This document shows, piece after piece, positions 19,271-28,757 of a stretch of DNA of 64,000 nucleotides. The stretch lies in contig NZ_JAOWKX010000008.1 in the NCBI RefSeq assembly GCF_025751585.1, positions 124,001-188,000 on the forward strand. Reading direction: 5' to 3'. The notes beneath the pieces were generated by a model that was not told where the DNA came from, ran no database searches, and was given only the letters and a program-made list of their open reading frames with translations. This DNA comes from Fluctibacter corallii. GTDB lineage: Bacteria > Pseudomonadota > Gammaproteobacteria > Enterobacterales > Alteromonadaceae. A program made the translations under genes and the position numbers. Position 1 is the first letter of the stretch, and each line of letters begins with the position of its first letter.

Positions 19271-20389
19271 TTATGCTTGCTTTGAGCGGTAAAGGTCGTC
19301 ATATGCGCCAACCATTGCCGTTAAGCTAAATTTTTCTTCAACACGTGCTCGCGCCGCTTGTCCCATCTTATTTACTAGAGAGGGAGAAACGACTAATTCC
19401 CGCATTCTATCACTTAAATCTTCAGGTGTATCAACGCCAACTAAATACCCTGTTACGTTTTCATCCACCAACTCTGGATTGCCACCAACGTTCGTGGCAA
19501 TCACCGGTAAACCGCTTGCCATTGCTTCAAGAATCGTATTAGAAATTCCTTCAGCAAGTGACGGCAATACAAACACGTCAAACGCTTTCATAAGGTCGGG
19601 AACGTCTGCCCGGTCGCCCGCCAGCCATACATACTGCTCTAATTTATTTTCTTGAATATAGGCTTCGAGTTTATTTCGTTGGCTGCCATCACCGACAATA
19701 TGAAGTTTCACCCTATCGCTCTCAGCGGCGCTGTCTTGAGGTTGCGCTGATAATGACTGGATCAAGTGCGCAAACCCTTGAAGTAGGTAAATATGATTTT
19801 TCACCTCTTCTAATCTGCCCACACAGCCAAATACAATCTGTTCAGATGCAGTTTGTTTTGGCATGAATTTTCGGTCATCTACGCCGTTACAGATATGGTT
19901 AATTCTTGATGACGCGATTCCAATGACATCACGTAAATAGTCTTTTGCCTCTTTAGACAGCGCAACGTACTGGTGCGTAAAACGAGACATCAAGCGACGT
20001 AATCGTTGATAGCGCACATTAGAACCATGCATATCATTGACGTCCCAACCATGTTCACCATGAATACGAAGCGGAATCCTACGCCACCACCCAACAAGCT
20101 GCATCTCAAGTGATGCGGTGTTACGGGTATGCAGCACGTCAGGTTTTTCCTGCTTTAGAATGCGATTGAGCTTCCCGAACACTGAAAAATCATGACCGTC
20201 TTGCTTGTCTAAATCATAAAACGTCACATTTTGAGTGTGAATACGCTGAATAAATTCACTACAGTGGCCTTTCATGGTCACAATCACGTGCTGATAATGA
20301 TCTTCAGGCAGACCATTGATCAGGTTTACCATCCCATTTTCTAAGCCACCAATTGAGAACCGGTGAACAACGTGCAGCACTTTGATCAT
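19271..20389 (-). CDS. XrtA-associated glycosyltransferase, TIGR03088 type
   Basis: About 372 residues. The opening KVLHVVHRFSIGGLENGMVNLINGLP (GGLENG) is the hallmark of the sugar transferase Stp2 family (TIGR03088) of PEP-CTERM/XrtA loci. Further evidence is FGCVGRLEEVKNHIYLLQGF and FVLPSLAEGISNTILEAMASGLPVIATNVGGNPELV, the canonical GT4 donor segment. GTG at 20392 overlaps the xrtA stop, but the ATG at 20389 has GAAGAG six bases upstream and is preferred. The gene is downstream of xrtA, the standard order in this locus type. Confidence 0.88.
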   Translation of the reverse strand: MIKVLHVVHRFSIGGLENGMVNLINGLPEDHYQHVIVTMKGHCSEFIQRIHTQNVTFYDLDKQDGHDFSVFGKLNRILKQEKPDVLHTRNTASLEMQLVGWWRRIPLRIHGEHGWDVNDMHGSNVRYQRLRRLMSRFTHQYVALSKEAKDYLRDVIGIASSRINHICNGVDDRKFMPKQTASEQIVFGCVGRLEEVKNHIYLLQGFAHLIQSLSAQPQDSAAESDRVKLHIVGDGSQRNKLEAYIQENKLEQYVWLAGDRADVPDLMKAFDVFVLPSLAEGISNTILEAMASGLPVIATNVGGNPELVDENVTGYLVGVDTPEDLSDRMRELVVSPSLVNKMGQAARARVEEKFSLTAMVGAYDDLYRSKQA

Positions 20390-20391
20390 CA

Positions 20392-21816
20392 CTACTCTTC
20401 CAAATATTGTGCTAAATCGCTGTTAAAGAACGTGTTCAATGCCTGTGTCATGTTTTCATCTCGCTCACCTTCACGAGAGACAATTAATGCATATCCCGCC
20501 TGTGGAATACCAAACAGGGCCTGCACCGCCTGGTATAATTTCACCTTCATCGAAGAGGGTGAGGTTATCCCCTCAGTCACAAAGGTATAGGCCAAGATTC
20601 GCGAGTCTCCGGCAAAATTAGTGAGCTCAAGCACACGATAGTTAGCTTCATTGTGACTATTAACAATTGACCACTTGGTAAAGTTGTACAACTTATTCTC
20701 TGCGTTGATCAGTTCTTGTCCCTGCACGTTGCGATCGTAATATGCAATGTACACATCGAAATTCTGTGCTCTCCCTAAAAACGTTTTTGACGGGTTTTGA
20801 AATAGAGGAAGCCAGCTTTCATTCGAGACTTCAATTGAGGTATCAACAAGTTGTCCAGGTGAATACGTAATATCACTGACCACATCTGACATTACGCGAG
20901 CGTAAGAAAACGTCGCCATCGCCATCAATGAAAGACTGCCTAACGTAACTAAAGATAATTTAGGGGCACGTAATTCGCGCGAAGCAGTAACCTCAGCTTT
21001 ATAAACGCGAGCGGGTTCAGCCCAAATATTACCCACAGAAAACATGATGAAAATTACAACACCAAAGAACAGCCAACCATAAATTAAATGATCGACCCCA
21101 GTGGCGTATTTCATATCAGATAAATGGGCAATCATTACGATGCCGTATGCACGAATCCCATTCGCCAATAAAGGCAGTAAAATAGAAAAAATAACAAAAA
21201 CAACACGTTTCGTTTTTGACTGGTAAGTAATATATGCGTATAGCGTGCCCAGTGTAAACGAGGCAATTAAATAGCGAATGCCCGAACACGCTACAGCAAC
21301 TTCAAATAAGCCGCCAGGGATCGCAATGTAAAGCCCTTCTCGATAGACAGGAATCCCTGTTAATTGCAGTGACCACACGGTAATGTCTGCAGTCAATTCC
21401 TGAAGATGAGGAATTAAAAACTCACCAACTGGCACGCTGAACATCCAAAATGCCAGTGCAAATGCCATTAAGCGTGCCACTTGATTTCCTAATACGCACC
21501 AAATCATAAAGGGCAACATGACAAACGTAGCCAGTTGTTCAAGTACCAAAATGCCCGCTAAATGACCAAACGTCCAGACGATAAGCGTCCCTAAGACAGG
21601 CAGCAAAAGCCAGTAATTTGGCTTGATATACGCGCTTTTTAACAAGGGCCATTTCTGTCTTATGAGATACAAACAGATTGGCAGAATAATAAAGCAGTGT
21701 GCAAAGGTTTCTGATCGATTCCAGATTGCAACGGTTGAGGCAATTGACGAATAAAACAGTGCCCCCCAAACGAGGAAAGTTCCTAATAACATTCTGAAAA
21801 CGTGATTATTCAACAT
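20392..21816 (-). CDS. xrtA: exosortase A fused to EpsI domain
   Basis: A 474-residue inner-membrane protein. Residues 1-265 hold about eight membrane helices with the exosortase catalytic triad: Cys177 in AVACSGIRYL, Arg222 in LLANGIRAYG and His231 in IVMIAHL. Residues about 285-474 form a single-anchor periplasmic EpsI domain (DUF3485 type), often encoded separately. Exosortases are sortase-like transpeptidases that cut PEP-CTERM tails and are thought to attach the protein to a lipid or glycan anchor during export. The gene lies 3 bases from the TIGR03087-type transferase. No PEP-CTERM substrate is encoded in the window, so targets must lie elsewhere in the genome. Confidence 0.92.
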   Translation of the reverse strand: MLNNHVFRMLLGTFLVWGALFYSSIASTVAIWNRSETFAHCFIILPICLYLIRQKWPLLKSAYIKPNYWLLLPVLGTLIVWTFGHLAGILVLEQLATFVMLPFMIWCVLGNQVARLMAFALAFWMFSVPVGEFLIPHLQELTADITVWSLQLTGIPVYREGLYIAIPGGLFEVAVACSGIRYLIASFTLGTLYAYITYQSKTKRVVFVIFSILLPLLANGIRAYGIVMIAHLSDMKYATGVDHLIYGWLFFGVVIFIMFSVGNIWAEPARVYKAEVTASRELRAPKLSLVTLGSLSLMAMATFSYARVMSDVVSDITYSPGQLVDTSIEVSNESWLPLFQNPSKTFLGRAQNFDVYIAYYDRNVQGQELINAENKLYNFTKWSIVNSHNEANYRVLELTNFAGDSRILAYTFVTEGITSPSSMKVKLYQAVQALFGIPQAGYALIVSREGERDENMTQALNTFFNSDLAQYLEE

Positions 21817-21819
21817 CCT

Positions 21820-23013
21820 TTATGCCCTATTAAAATAGTGGTCTAGTTGTTCTAGTGTGTTATGCCATTGAAAGGTATCTAAAATCCAATCACGACTACT
21901 TTGTGCTGTCTGCTGAGTATCAATGTATGCAGTAACTTGCTGCGCAAACCGTGTTGGTTCGTCCTCAACAATCGCATGCGGAGTATCTGCGCCTATACCT
22001 TCCATAGCCATCGAGGTAGCAACTACGGGCTTGGCCATGGCCATTGCCTCAAGGACTTTGTTTTGAATACCTCTCGCAATTTGCAGCGGCGCAACAATAA
22101 CATTTGCCTCAGCGATGTAAGGTCTGACATCTTTCACTCTGCCAGTAACAACAATGCCATTTTTTCCATCTAACGCTAATATCTGCGCAGTAGGATTGCC
22201 TCCCACAACGTAAAATGTTGCTTGAGGCTGTTTTTCTCTCACCTTTGGCCAAACATGTTCCACAAACCATAATACTGCATCGACATTAGCCCAATAGTCC
22301 ATTGCGCCAGTGAATGCGACATTAATGGCTTCATTGACCTCTTCATCAAAGCTGGCTGTAGGATCAAAAAATGCAGAATCGACGCCATTCAGCATGCCAG
22401 ATACTCGATTACGCAGCGTTTCTGGAAGCTGTTGCTTAAATAAATCCGCTTCTTGTGGTGACACAAACAACGCATGCTCTACAAATGCAGTGACTGTATT
22501 TTCAAATTTTTGCAACGTTTTATGCTCACGCGCATAAACCCATTTAGCCAGTCCTTGCTTTCCCTCAGCATACTGACGCCATTTGTCAGAATCAACATCA
22601 ACAAAGTCCACCACCACATGCGCGTTTTTTGCATGCGAAGTGACAAATTGTGCCATCACGGAGGAATAAATAAATATGTTATCGATATTCTGTGCAGCTA
22701 TGGTTTTATTTACCCATTGCTGCATTTTTCTGCTGCCATAGTAAGGCACAGAAATCGCCTCACCCGTTAAAAAAGCAGCGGTGCCCTTTACTTTGCACAG
22801 CAGTTTATTTTGATTTAACAAAAACACATCTTTGCAATAGGCATTCAGTTTAGAGGCATACTGCCAATCATAGGGATCGTCAACGAACGCGCCCAAATAT
22901 ATGTCAAACTGCTCACTTAACTTTTTTAGAATATTAAACGAACGGATTTTATCGCCTTTATTCGGCGGAAAAGGAATACGATGACACAAATATAACAACG
23001 GCGTTTTTTTCAT
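21820..23013 (-). CDS. XrtA-associated glycosyltransferase, TIGR03087 type
   Basis: A 397-residue glycosyltransferase. The start LLYLCHRIPFPPNKGDKIRSFNILKKL is diagnostic of the Stp1 family (TIGR03087) specific to PEP-CTERM/XrtA loci. The C-terminal domain has VAFTGAMDYWANVDAVLWF, FYVVGGNPTAQILAL and GIQNKVLEAMAMAKPVVATSMAMEGI. It sits immediately upstream of xrtA and 4 bases after the FemAB-like gene. It likely adds one of the early sugars of the exopolysaccharide unit. Confidence 0.9.
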   Translation of the reverse strand: MKKTPLLYLCHRIPFPPNKGDKIRSFNILKKLSEQFDIYLGAFVDDPYDWQYASKLNAYCKDVFLLNQNKLLCKVKGTAAFLTGEAISVPYYGSRKMQQWVNKTIAAQNIDNIFIYSSVMAQFVTSHAKNAHVVVDFVDVDSDKWRQYAEGKQGLAKWVYAREHKTLQKFENTVTAFVEHALFVSPQEADLFKQQLPETLRNRVSGMLNGVDSAFFDPTASFDEEVNEAINVAFTGAMDYWANVDAVLWFVEHVWPKVREKQPQATFYVVGGNPTAQILALDGKNGIVVTGRVKDVRPYIAEANVIVAPLQIARGIQNKVLEAMAMAKPVVATSMAMEGIGADTPHAIVEDEPTRFAQQVTAYIDTQQTAQSSRDWILDTFQWHNTLEQLDHYFNRA

Positions 23014-23017
23014 CTCA

Positions 23018-24064
23018 TCACCCTAAATATTTCGACACGAATGGGCCAATTGCTCGACTCATCCAAACAGGAAGCTTTTTCCATGTATTAATAAGCAACT
23101 GATATTTAGGATTGTTAGGGCTCAAATTAGGCAGAGCATCACCTTTAATTAAGCAAAACTGATAATGCAATGGCACGGGCTCCATTCCCCAAGAACGTTT
23201 ATAAGCATACGCACCAGAGTCATCCTTACTTCGGCCAAAATCAAAATGATCAGCATCACGATTCGCTTTTGCGTGGCACATCAACTGATAGTACATGTAG
23301 TCATTGCTTTTCAGGGCTCTTGCGCCGAATGTGCCGCCGCCATAGTAAGGAAGCACTTCACCTTTGTAGTAAAAACTTAGCACCGACGAATAAGGGGCTC
23401 CCTCTTTCTCTACGGTCAGTACTTCACAACGGTCTTTGAAGGTTTCTTTTAGTGCGCGAAAATACGCCTTAGGAAATACCGGTGTCCCTAGATTGCGCAC
23501 ACTCTCTGAATATATGTCGTAAGCAGTATCTACATCTTGGTCAACGCGATAGGTCAAATCGTTTTTCAACGAATGTCGAATCACAGCACGTTGTTTTTTC
23601 TTCACCGTGGCAAGGATTTTTTCATCATCTTCACCTAGAGGAATACCAAAACTTGAATGCGCACATTTCTCGGTCAACTTTGGATTATTTCTGGCTTGAC
23701 GATAGCGCAGCTCAAGATAATCCACACCTAATGTATGCCCTAGTGCAATCGCAGCATCTTCTAAGCAGGTCATGACGGCTTCATCGGCGCTGGCCACACC
23801 ACCATAAACACAAAACGGTGTTGAAATAAGTGAATGACCAAACAATTTACTTTGCTGCTCTACCAGTGGCAAAACGCCCGTAATTTCGCCGTTTTGCTCT
23901 ACGTACAAATAGTGTGCTTTGTGACGATATACTGACTCAACGATAAGCTTCCAGCCAGATAGATGAAAAAAAGAACCCTGCTCACACCCATCAACAAACG
24001 CGTCCCATCGCTGTAGTTCGCTTTCGCTATCACCTAAGGTGCGTACTTCCATTTGTCCCTGCAT
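23018..24064 (-). CDS. FemAB family XrtA/PEP-CTERM system-associated protein
   Basis: About 348 residues with the GNAT-like fold of FemAB/BioF2 acyltransferases. WDAFVDGCEQGSFFHLSGWKLIVESVYRHKAHYLYVE and ELRYRQARNN are typical of the TIGR03019 family, found in exosortase A loci; the C-terminal FGRSKDDSGAYAYKRSWGMEP is strongly conserved there. FemAB relatives use aminoacyl-tRNA to add amino acids, so it may acylate or aminoacylate a glycan, but the family's reaction is unproven. The frame extends to a TTG at 24106 overlapping the deacetylase gene; the ATG at 24064, just after that gene's stop and preceded by GGGG/GAG, is a better start. Confidence 0.88.
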   Translation of the reverse strand: MQGQMEVRTLGDSESELQRWDAFVDGCEQGSFFHLSGWKLIVESVYRHKAHYLYVEQNGEITGVLPLVEQQSKLFGHSLISTPFCVYGGVASADEAVMTCLEDAAIALGHTLGVDYLELRYRQARNNPKLTEKCAHSSFGIPLGEDDEKILATVKKKQRAVIRHSLKNDLTYRVDQDVDTAYDIYSESVRNLGTPVFPKAYFRALKETFKDRCEVLTVEKEGAPYSSVLSFYYKGEVLPYYGGGTFGARALKSNDYMYYQLMCHAKANRDADHFDFGRSKDDSGAYAYKRSWGMEPVPLHYQFCLIKGDALPNLSPNNPKYQLLINTWKKLPVWMSRAIGPFVSKYLG

Positions 24065-24069
24065 GCTAC

Positions 24070-24909
24070 TCACTCTACCCCGTATACATCTTTCATCGTT
24101 GACCAATTAAAGTCTTGTAATAATCTTTCTAGTTTGCCTTCCGTATATTTCAGATTCACGTAATGTCTGAAACGTGATTTTAGTGGCGCATCAGTTAGGC
24201 GGGGTTGAGCATCATCAATTTCCCAAGGATGGAAATAAAATGAATAAGGTTGCTTTTCTTGTTTTAAATATTTAGACACCAAGGCTTTTGTCATTGCATA
24301 AGGATACAAGCGAAAATAACCGCCTCCGCCAATTGGCATTTGCTTACCCATTAGCTTCAAGGTCGGAATAGGAATTTCGATAATATTCTCTTTACGCTTA
24401 TAAGCAAACCGAGGCCAATCTGGCGTGCCGTACAAATCATGCTTTACAGGGTAAGTACTTGAGCTATATGCAAAACCTAACTCAGCAAGAATCTCAAACG
24501 CCCACTCGCTGCGATATCCAATTGAAAAACTAGGCGCACGATAGCCAGAAATATTCACGCCCAAAAGATCCTCAAGATGATTTTTTGAGCGCTCAACATC
24601 CGCTTTAAATTCGTCTGGTGTTTGCTCAGCTGCACGCCTGTGCGCGTAGCCATGACTTGCGACTTCATGCCCTTGCCGATGAATTTCCTTGATGAGTTCA
24701 GGGTATTTTTCAGCCACCCAGCCTAAAACAAAAAAGGTACTTTTAATGTCATATTTTGCAAACAGATCCATCAATCGGCGTGTGTTAGCGTCTACTCGCG
24801 GCTGATAGTCAGACCATTGCTCGGGTTTAATGATGGATTCAAAAGCAGAAACGTGAAAAAAGTCTTCCACATCTACCGTCATCGCATTAAGTGATGGGTT
24901 TTTTGTCAC
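24070..24909 (-). CDS. XrtA-associated polysaccharide deacetylase (DUF3473)
   Basis: About 279 residues of NodB-type deacetylase. NAMTVDVEDFFHVSAF holds the catalytic base and first metal Asp (TVDVED), GHEVASHGYAHR the HxxxH metal pair, and SGYRAPSFSIG the third motif. The C-terminal PYSFYFHPWEIDDAQPR is the DUF3473 extension of the TIGR03006 family, restricted to PEP-CTERM/XrtA exopolysaccharide loci. It probably removes N-acetyl groups from the polymer or its intermediate. The preferred start is GTG at 24909, with AAGGAAGG about five bases upstream; a TTG at 24927 is the longer alternative. It follows the priming transferase gene by one base. Confidence 0.9.
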   Translation of the reverse strand: MTKNPSLNAMTVDVEDFFHVSAFESIIKPEQWSDYQPRVDANTRRLMDLFAKYDIKSTFFVLGWVAEKYPELIKEIHRQGHEVASHGYAHRRAAEQTPDEFKADVERSKNHLEDLLGVNISGYRAPSFSIGYRSEWAFEILAELGFAYSSSTYPVKHDLYGTPDWPRFAYKRKENIIEIPIPTLKLMGKQMPIGGGGYFRLYPYAMTKALVSKYLKQEKQPYSFYFHPWEIDDAQPRLTDAPLKSRFRHYVNLKYTEGKLERLLQDFNWSTMKDVYGVE

Positions 24910-24910
24910 G

Positions 24911-26326
24911 TTACCTTCCTTTACCAAATAGAACCACTTCTACTGTTCGAATTAAAATCAACATATCCAGCATAAAACTTTGATGCTTTACGTAATACAA
25001 ATCGAACTTTAACTTCTCCATTGAATCTTCAACGCTCGCGCCATATGGGTAGTTAAGCTGCGCCCATCCTGCTAAGCCAGGCTTAACATTGTGACGCTGA
25101 TTATAATAAGGAATTTCACGTATCAGTTTTTCTACAAATTCTGGGCGCTCTGGTCTCGGTCCAATAAACGCCATTTCGCCTCTGAATACATTCCACAATT
25201 GCGGGAGTTCATCTATGCGATATTTACGAATGAAATGACCAATGCGTGTCACTCGGTCATCGTTTTTACTGGCCCATTTTGCACCGTCTTTTTCTGCATC
25301 TGGGCGCATGCTGCGGAATTTGACGATTTTAAACATCTTACCATTTAGGCCTACACGCTCTTGCTTGTAGAATACCGACGTGCCAGTGCGTCGACCGTCA
25401 TCGAAATAAATAATCATTGCCGTAAGCAACATAAATGGCCACGTAAACATGAGAATGAACAACCCGAGAACGGCGTTCAAACCATATTCCAGCGCATCTC
25501 TAAGGTAGTTTTGAGAATTGAAGCCATTAGAGTACACGACCCAGCTTGGATACATTAGATTGACAACAATCTGCCCGGTTTCACGTTCCATAAAATCTAA
25601 TAGATCGGTAATTTCTACGCCCCGTAAGCGGCAATCGAACAAGACCTCGATTGGAAGCGTGCCTCGTCGTTGATCGCAGGCAATCACAATTTCTTCGATA
25701 TCGTTATCAATTACAAAATTACGAAAATTATCATCTATTTTTACGTGGATAAGTTTTTCGTTACGAATACCATCTTCGCGGTTGTCTCCTGGAATTGGAA
25801 TAAATCCAAGTAGCTCAAAACCCAAACGGTCAACATCTCTACGCATACGCTTCTCAATAATTGAAGCCCGTTCACCTGCGCCAATAACCACTAGACGTGT
25901 GCGGCCCAACCCAAGTAATCCCAATCGATTAGTAAAGTAACGAAAGATAACCAAAGAGATAATAATCAGACCAGCGGCAACAGGTAGGAAATACACGTGC
26001 ATACGCATACTAATAAAGAGCGAATTAGTCAGAATCTCTACAACAAAATAGGTTAGCGCTAAGCTAACGAATATACGTCGTATAATGCCTCGAAACGTTT
26101 CTCTCAGTTTTGCCTCGTATAACCCCACAGACAAAGAACACACCAAAACGAAAAATGTGACAAGACCGATGTTAAAGATAAGATGCGTTGTCGCAGGTCT
26201 GGATGCGTCTTCGAAAACATTGACAACGAGAAAATTTGCAAGATAAGTAACGTAAGAAACAATCAGTGCTTCCGCCACTACTAATGCATTGGACCTTTTA
26301 TTTTGCTTGTTATTGGTCGCAGCCAT
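24911..26326 (-). CDS. XrtA-type undecaprenyl-phosphate sugar phosphotransferase (TIGR03013)
   Basis: A 471-residue polyprenyl glycosylphosphotransferase that should start repeat-unit synthesis by moving a sugar-1-phosphate onto undecaprenyl phosphate. Four N-terminal helices (about 15-135) are followed by a CoA-binding/Rossmann-like region (RLVVIGAGERA), a fifth helix (about 285-310), and the C-terminal catalytic domain with KQERVGLNGKMFKIVKFRSM, IDELPQLWNVFRGEM and GPRPERPEFVE. This layout matches the exosortase-linked TIGR03013 family rather than plain WcaJ. A GAGGG ribosome site precedes the ATG. It is the first gene of the leftward operon, facing the export operon across a 157-base gap. 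Confidence 0.92.
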   Translation of the reverse strand: MAATNNKQNKRSNALVVAEALIVSYVTYLANFLVVNVFEDASRPATTHLIFNIGLVTFFVLVCSLSVGLYEAKLRETFRGIIRRIFVSLALTYFVVEILTNSLFISMRMHVYFLPVAAGLIIISLVIFRYFTNRLGLLGLGRTRLVVIGAGERASIIEKRMRRDVDRLGFELLGFIPIPGDNREDGIRNEKLIHVKIDDNFRNFVIDNDIEEIVIACDQRRGTLPIEVLFDCRLRGVEITDLLDFMERETGQIVVNLMYPSWVVYSNGFNSQNYLRDALEYGLNAVLGLFILMFTWPFMLLTAMIIYFDDGRRTGTSVFYKQERVGLNGKMFKIVKFRSMRPDAEKDGAKWASKNDDRVTRIGHFIRKYRIDELPQLWNVFRGEMAFIGPRPERPEFVEKLIREIPYYNQRHNVKPGLAGWAQLNYPYGASVEDSMEKLKFDLYYVKHQSFMLDMLILIRTVEVVLFGKGR

Positions 26327-26383
26327 TAACCCTCACCCCTGGATTTAAGTTCTAATTTTATCATATGCTAATTCAACTATTTG

Positions 26384-26396
26384 GGATAGACTATCC
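26384..26396. promoter_or_regulatory. perfect palindrome in divergent exopolysaccharide promoter region
   Basis: GGATAG-A-CTATCC is a 13-base perfect palindrome lying centrally between the two divergent exopolysaccharide operons (26,327-26,483). Its position suits an operator controlling both directions. No convincing paired -35/-10 boxes could be assigned with confidence on either strand of this gap, and no sigma-54 motif was seen. Confidence 0.4.
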
Positions 26397-26483
26397 TTTC
26401 CGAGGTAGCATTATAGAGAATATGAGACTTTGGTAAATGACAAGATTACGAATTTCTTTATGTCAGATTTGGGAATTAGGCAT

Positions 26484-27116
26484 ATGAACAAAATAAAGAC
26501 AGCTAAACTATTGGCGTTAACGGTGTTCATCGGATGGATATCGGCTTGCAGCAACGTGGCGACACTGCCTCAAGCAACAACGCATGCGTCACTGACGTCC
26601 AACATCGACAACTACAACTATCTGATCGGACCAGGTGACACCCTCACTATATTTGTATGGCGACACGAAGATGTGTCTGGTAGCTTCACCGTCAGACCAG
26701 ATGGAAAAATCACCACATCGTTGGTTGAAGACATTCAAGTATCAGGCAAAACACCTACACAACTTGCCAGAGACATAGAAAATGAGCTGGCAAAATATAT
26801 CCGCGAACCTATTGTGACTGTCAGTGTGTCTGGATTTCGTGGGCCATTTAGCGAGCAAGTACGCGTAATTGGTGAAGCAACAAGCCCACAGGCTATCAGC
26901 TATAGTGAGAACATGACACTGCTGGATTTGATGATCGCGGTGGGTGGTTTAACAGAATTTGCAGATGGCGATGACGCAAAAATCATTCGAGTCGTTAACG
27001 GCCAACAGCAAGAATATGGCGTGCGTTTAACGTCTTTGATTAAAGAAGGTGATATATCAGCTAACGTCGACATTTTGCCTGGCGACATTCTTATCATCCC
27101 AGAAGCTTGGTTCTAG
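26484..27116 (+). CDS. XrtA-associated polysaccharide export lipoprotein (Wza-like)
   Basis: About 210 residues from the ATG at 26484. The signal peptide MNKIKTAKLLALTVFIGWISAC ends in a lipobox with Cys22 as the lipidation site. The mature part holds a polysaccharide export (Poly_export) domain (YLIGPGDTLTIFVWRHEDVSGSFTVRPDGKI) and an SLBB domain (VRVIGEATSPQAI). It matches the XrtA-associated export protein family (TIGR03027) and should form the outer-membrane channel or its periplasmic part. The frame extends upstream to 26430, but the extra 18 residues would precede the signal peptide. It is the first gene of the rightward export operon. Confidence 0.92.
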   Translation: MNKIKTAKLLALTVFIGWISACSNVATLPQATTHASLTSNIDNYNYLIGPGDTLTIFVWRHEDVSGSFTVRPDGKITTSLVEDIQVSGKTPTQLARDIENELAKYIREPIVTVSVSGFRGPFSEQVRVIGEATSPQAISYSENMTLLDLMIAVGGLTEFADGDDAKIIRVVNGQQQEYGVRLTSLIKEGDISANVDILPGDILIIPEAWF

Positions 27117-27124
27117 AACCAAGC
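27105..27124. repeat. 20-base perfect palindrome over a stop codon
   Basis: GCTTGGTTCTAGAACCAAGC reads the same on both strands and contains the TAG stop of the export lipoprotein gene. As RNA it can form an 8-pair hairpin with a CTAG loop. No T-run follows, so it is not a standard terminator; mRNA processing, attenuation between the first and second export genes, or a protein site are possible. Confidence 0.6.
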
Positions 27125-27152
27125 AAAAGCTTAGTCGAAAGTAGAAGTAGTT

Positions 27153-28757
27153 ATGTTAGGAATACAAGAAGCGATTGATCAGGTATCCACGTATTTGAAA
27201 GGGGTATGGGTCAAAAAGCGATATATCATTATATCAACGTGGTTAATTTGTCCTATCGGTTGGGGCATCGTAGCCTCTATGGAAGATGAATACGAATCCA
27301 CAGCCAGACTGTTCGTAGATACCAACAGTTTATTGCGCCCTCTATTGCAGGGTCTCGCGGTTTATAACAATCCAAATCAACAAGTAGATCTTGTTGCAAG
27401 AACCCTTTTCAGCCGCGCTAATCTTGAAAAAATCGCTCGTGAATCAGATTTAGATATCACCGTAAACACGCAAGCAGAAATGGACGAATTGCTTGATGAT
27501 CTGAAAAGCGATATCAAACTTAGCTCGACCAGAGAAAATAACATCTACACAATTAAATACGCATCTAATTCACCTGAATTAGCCCAGCGCATTGTGCAGA
27601 TTACCCTCAATGAATTTGTTGAAAGTTCATTAGGTAATAACCGAAAAAATAGTGATTCTGCTGAAGAGTTCCTGACACGCCAAATTGAAGAATACGAGCA
27701 ACGCTTAGAAGAAGCGGAGCAACGATTAGCTAACTTTAAAATTAGTCGTATCGACCGCGCTCCTGGCGAAACCAGAGATTATTACTCTCAACTCCAACGA
27801 GAGCAGTCATCACTTCAAGAAACGGAATTACGTCTACTTGAATTAAAATCCCAATTAAAAACAGCGCAAGCTCGCTTACTTGGCGAAGAGCCTGTGTTTG
27901 GGCTTATTGAGACAAACGAAGACATAGCACCCACGATTTCAACGAAGTACGACACTCGTATCGGTAACTTAGAAGGCAAGCTCGACGAACTCCTTATTCG
28001 CTTCACAGAAAATCACCCAGATGTGGTGAAAACAAAAGCGTTACTAGAGAATTTAAAGTCTCAACGTAACAAGCATATTGAAAGCTTAAGCAATGTGGCG
28101 AAAGACACGGGTTCATACAGTCAATTTGGCAATATTAACCAAAACCCGGTTTACCAAGAAATGAAGCTAGCGGTTGCTAACTTTGAAAGCCAAATAGCGT
28201 CTTTAGAAGTTCGTGCCGAAGAGTTCAGAAAGAAGATTGCTGAGCTATCAGAAATTATCGATCTTGTGCCGCAAATCGAAGCGGAAGAGCAAGGTTTAAA
28301 TCGCGACTACGAAATCACAAGAAGCAAATATCTTGAGCTATTGTCTCGTCGCGAACAAGCAGAATTATCTCGAAAAGCAGAGGCAACCTCTGACGATGTG
28401 CAATTCCGTGTTATCGATCCACCTAAGCTTCCCACGAAACCGTCTGGCCCTCCGAGACTTGTCTTCTATAGCGTCATTCTTTTCTTAGGGTTTGGTGCGG
28501 GTTTAGGGTTGGCTTTCCTTGTCAGCCAGTTAAAGCCTGTTGTGCTGTCAGCTAGCCAGTTAAAGAGCAATTTTGGCATTCCTGTACTCGGTATGGTTTC
28601 CCACATTGATGTAGATACGATTAGACGTTCTAATCGACGCCGAGTGTATGTTTTTGCAGCGTCTAGTGCATGTATATTCGCCATCTATATCACCCTGATG
28701 TGGGCTGATATCACCTATGGGAAAATACCACTGAATGTGTTTGAGAGGTTATTGTGA
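27153..28757 (+). CDS. XrtA system chain-length determinant (Wzz/PCP type)
   Basis: A 534-residue polysaccharide co-polymerase. A Wzz domain with a first membrane helix at about 25-40 (IIISTWLICPIGWGIVASM) is followed by a long coiled-coil periplasmic region (about 165-390), a proline-rich GNVR-like stretch (PPKLPTKPSGPPRL), a second helix (about 435-455) and a further C-terminal helix (about 495-515). This matches the exosortase-associated chain-length protein family (TIGR03007). It should set polymer length and link the kinase to the export channel. The autokinase gene starts four bases before its stop (GTGA overlap). Confidence 0.92.
   Translation: MLGIQEAIDQVSTYLKGVWVKKRYIIISTWLICPIGWGIVASMEDEYESTARLFVDTNSLLRPLLQGLAVYNNPNQQVDLVARTLFSRANLEKIARESDLDITVNTQAEMDELLDDLKSDIKLSSTRENNIYTIKYASNSPELAQRIVQITLNEFVESSLGNNRKNSDSAEEFLTRQIEEYEQRLEEAEQRLANFKISRIDRAPGETRDYYSQLQREQSSLQETELRLLELKSQLKTAQARLLGEEPVFGLIETNEDIAPTISTKYDTRIGNLEGKLDELLIRFTENHPDVVKTKALLENLKSQRNKHIESLSNVAKDTGSYSQFGNINQNPVYQEMKLAVANFESQIASLEVRAEEFRKKIAELSEIIDLVPQIEAEEQGLNRDYEITRSKYLELLSRREQAELSRKAEATSDDVQFRVIDPPKLPTKPSGPPRLVFYSVILFLGFGAGLGLAFLVSQLKPVVLSASQLKSNFGIPVLGMVSHIDVDTIRRSNRRRVYVFAASSACIFAIYITLMWADITYGKIPLNVFERLL

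Noticed and set aside
26327..26483. Sigma-54 promoter for exopolysaccharide genes, as known for some XrtA systems
   Set aside because: No GG-N10-GC pair of the TGGCAC/TTGC type was seen in this gap.
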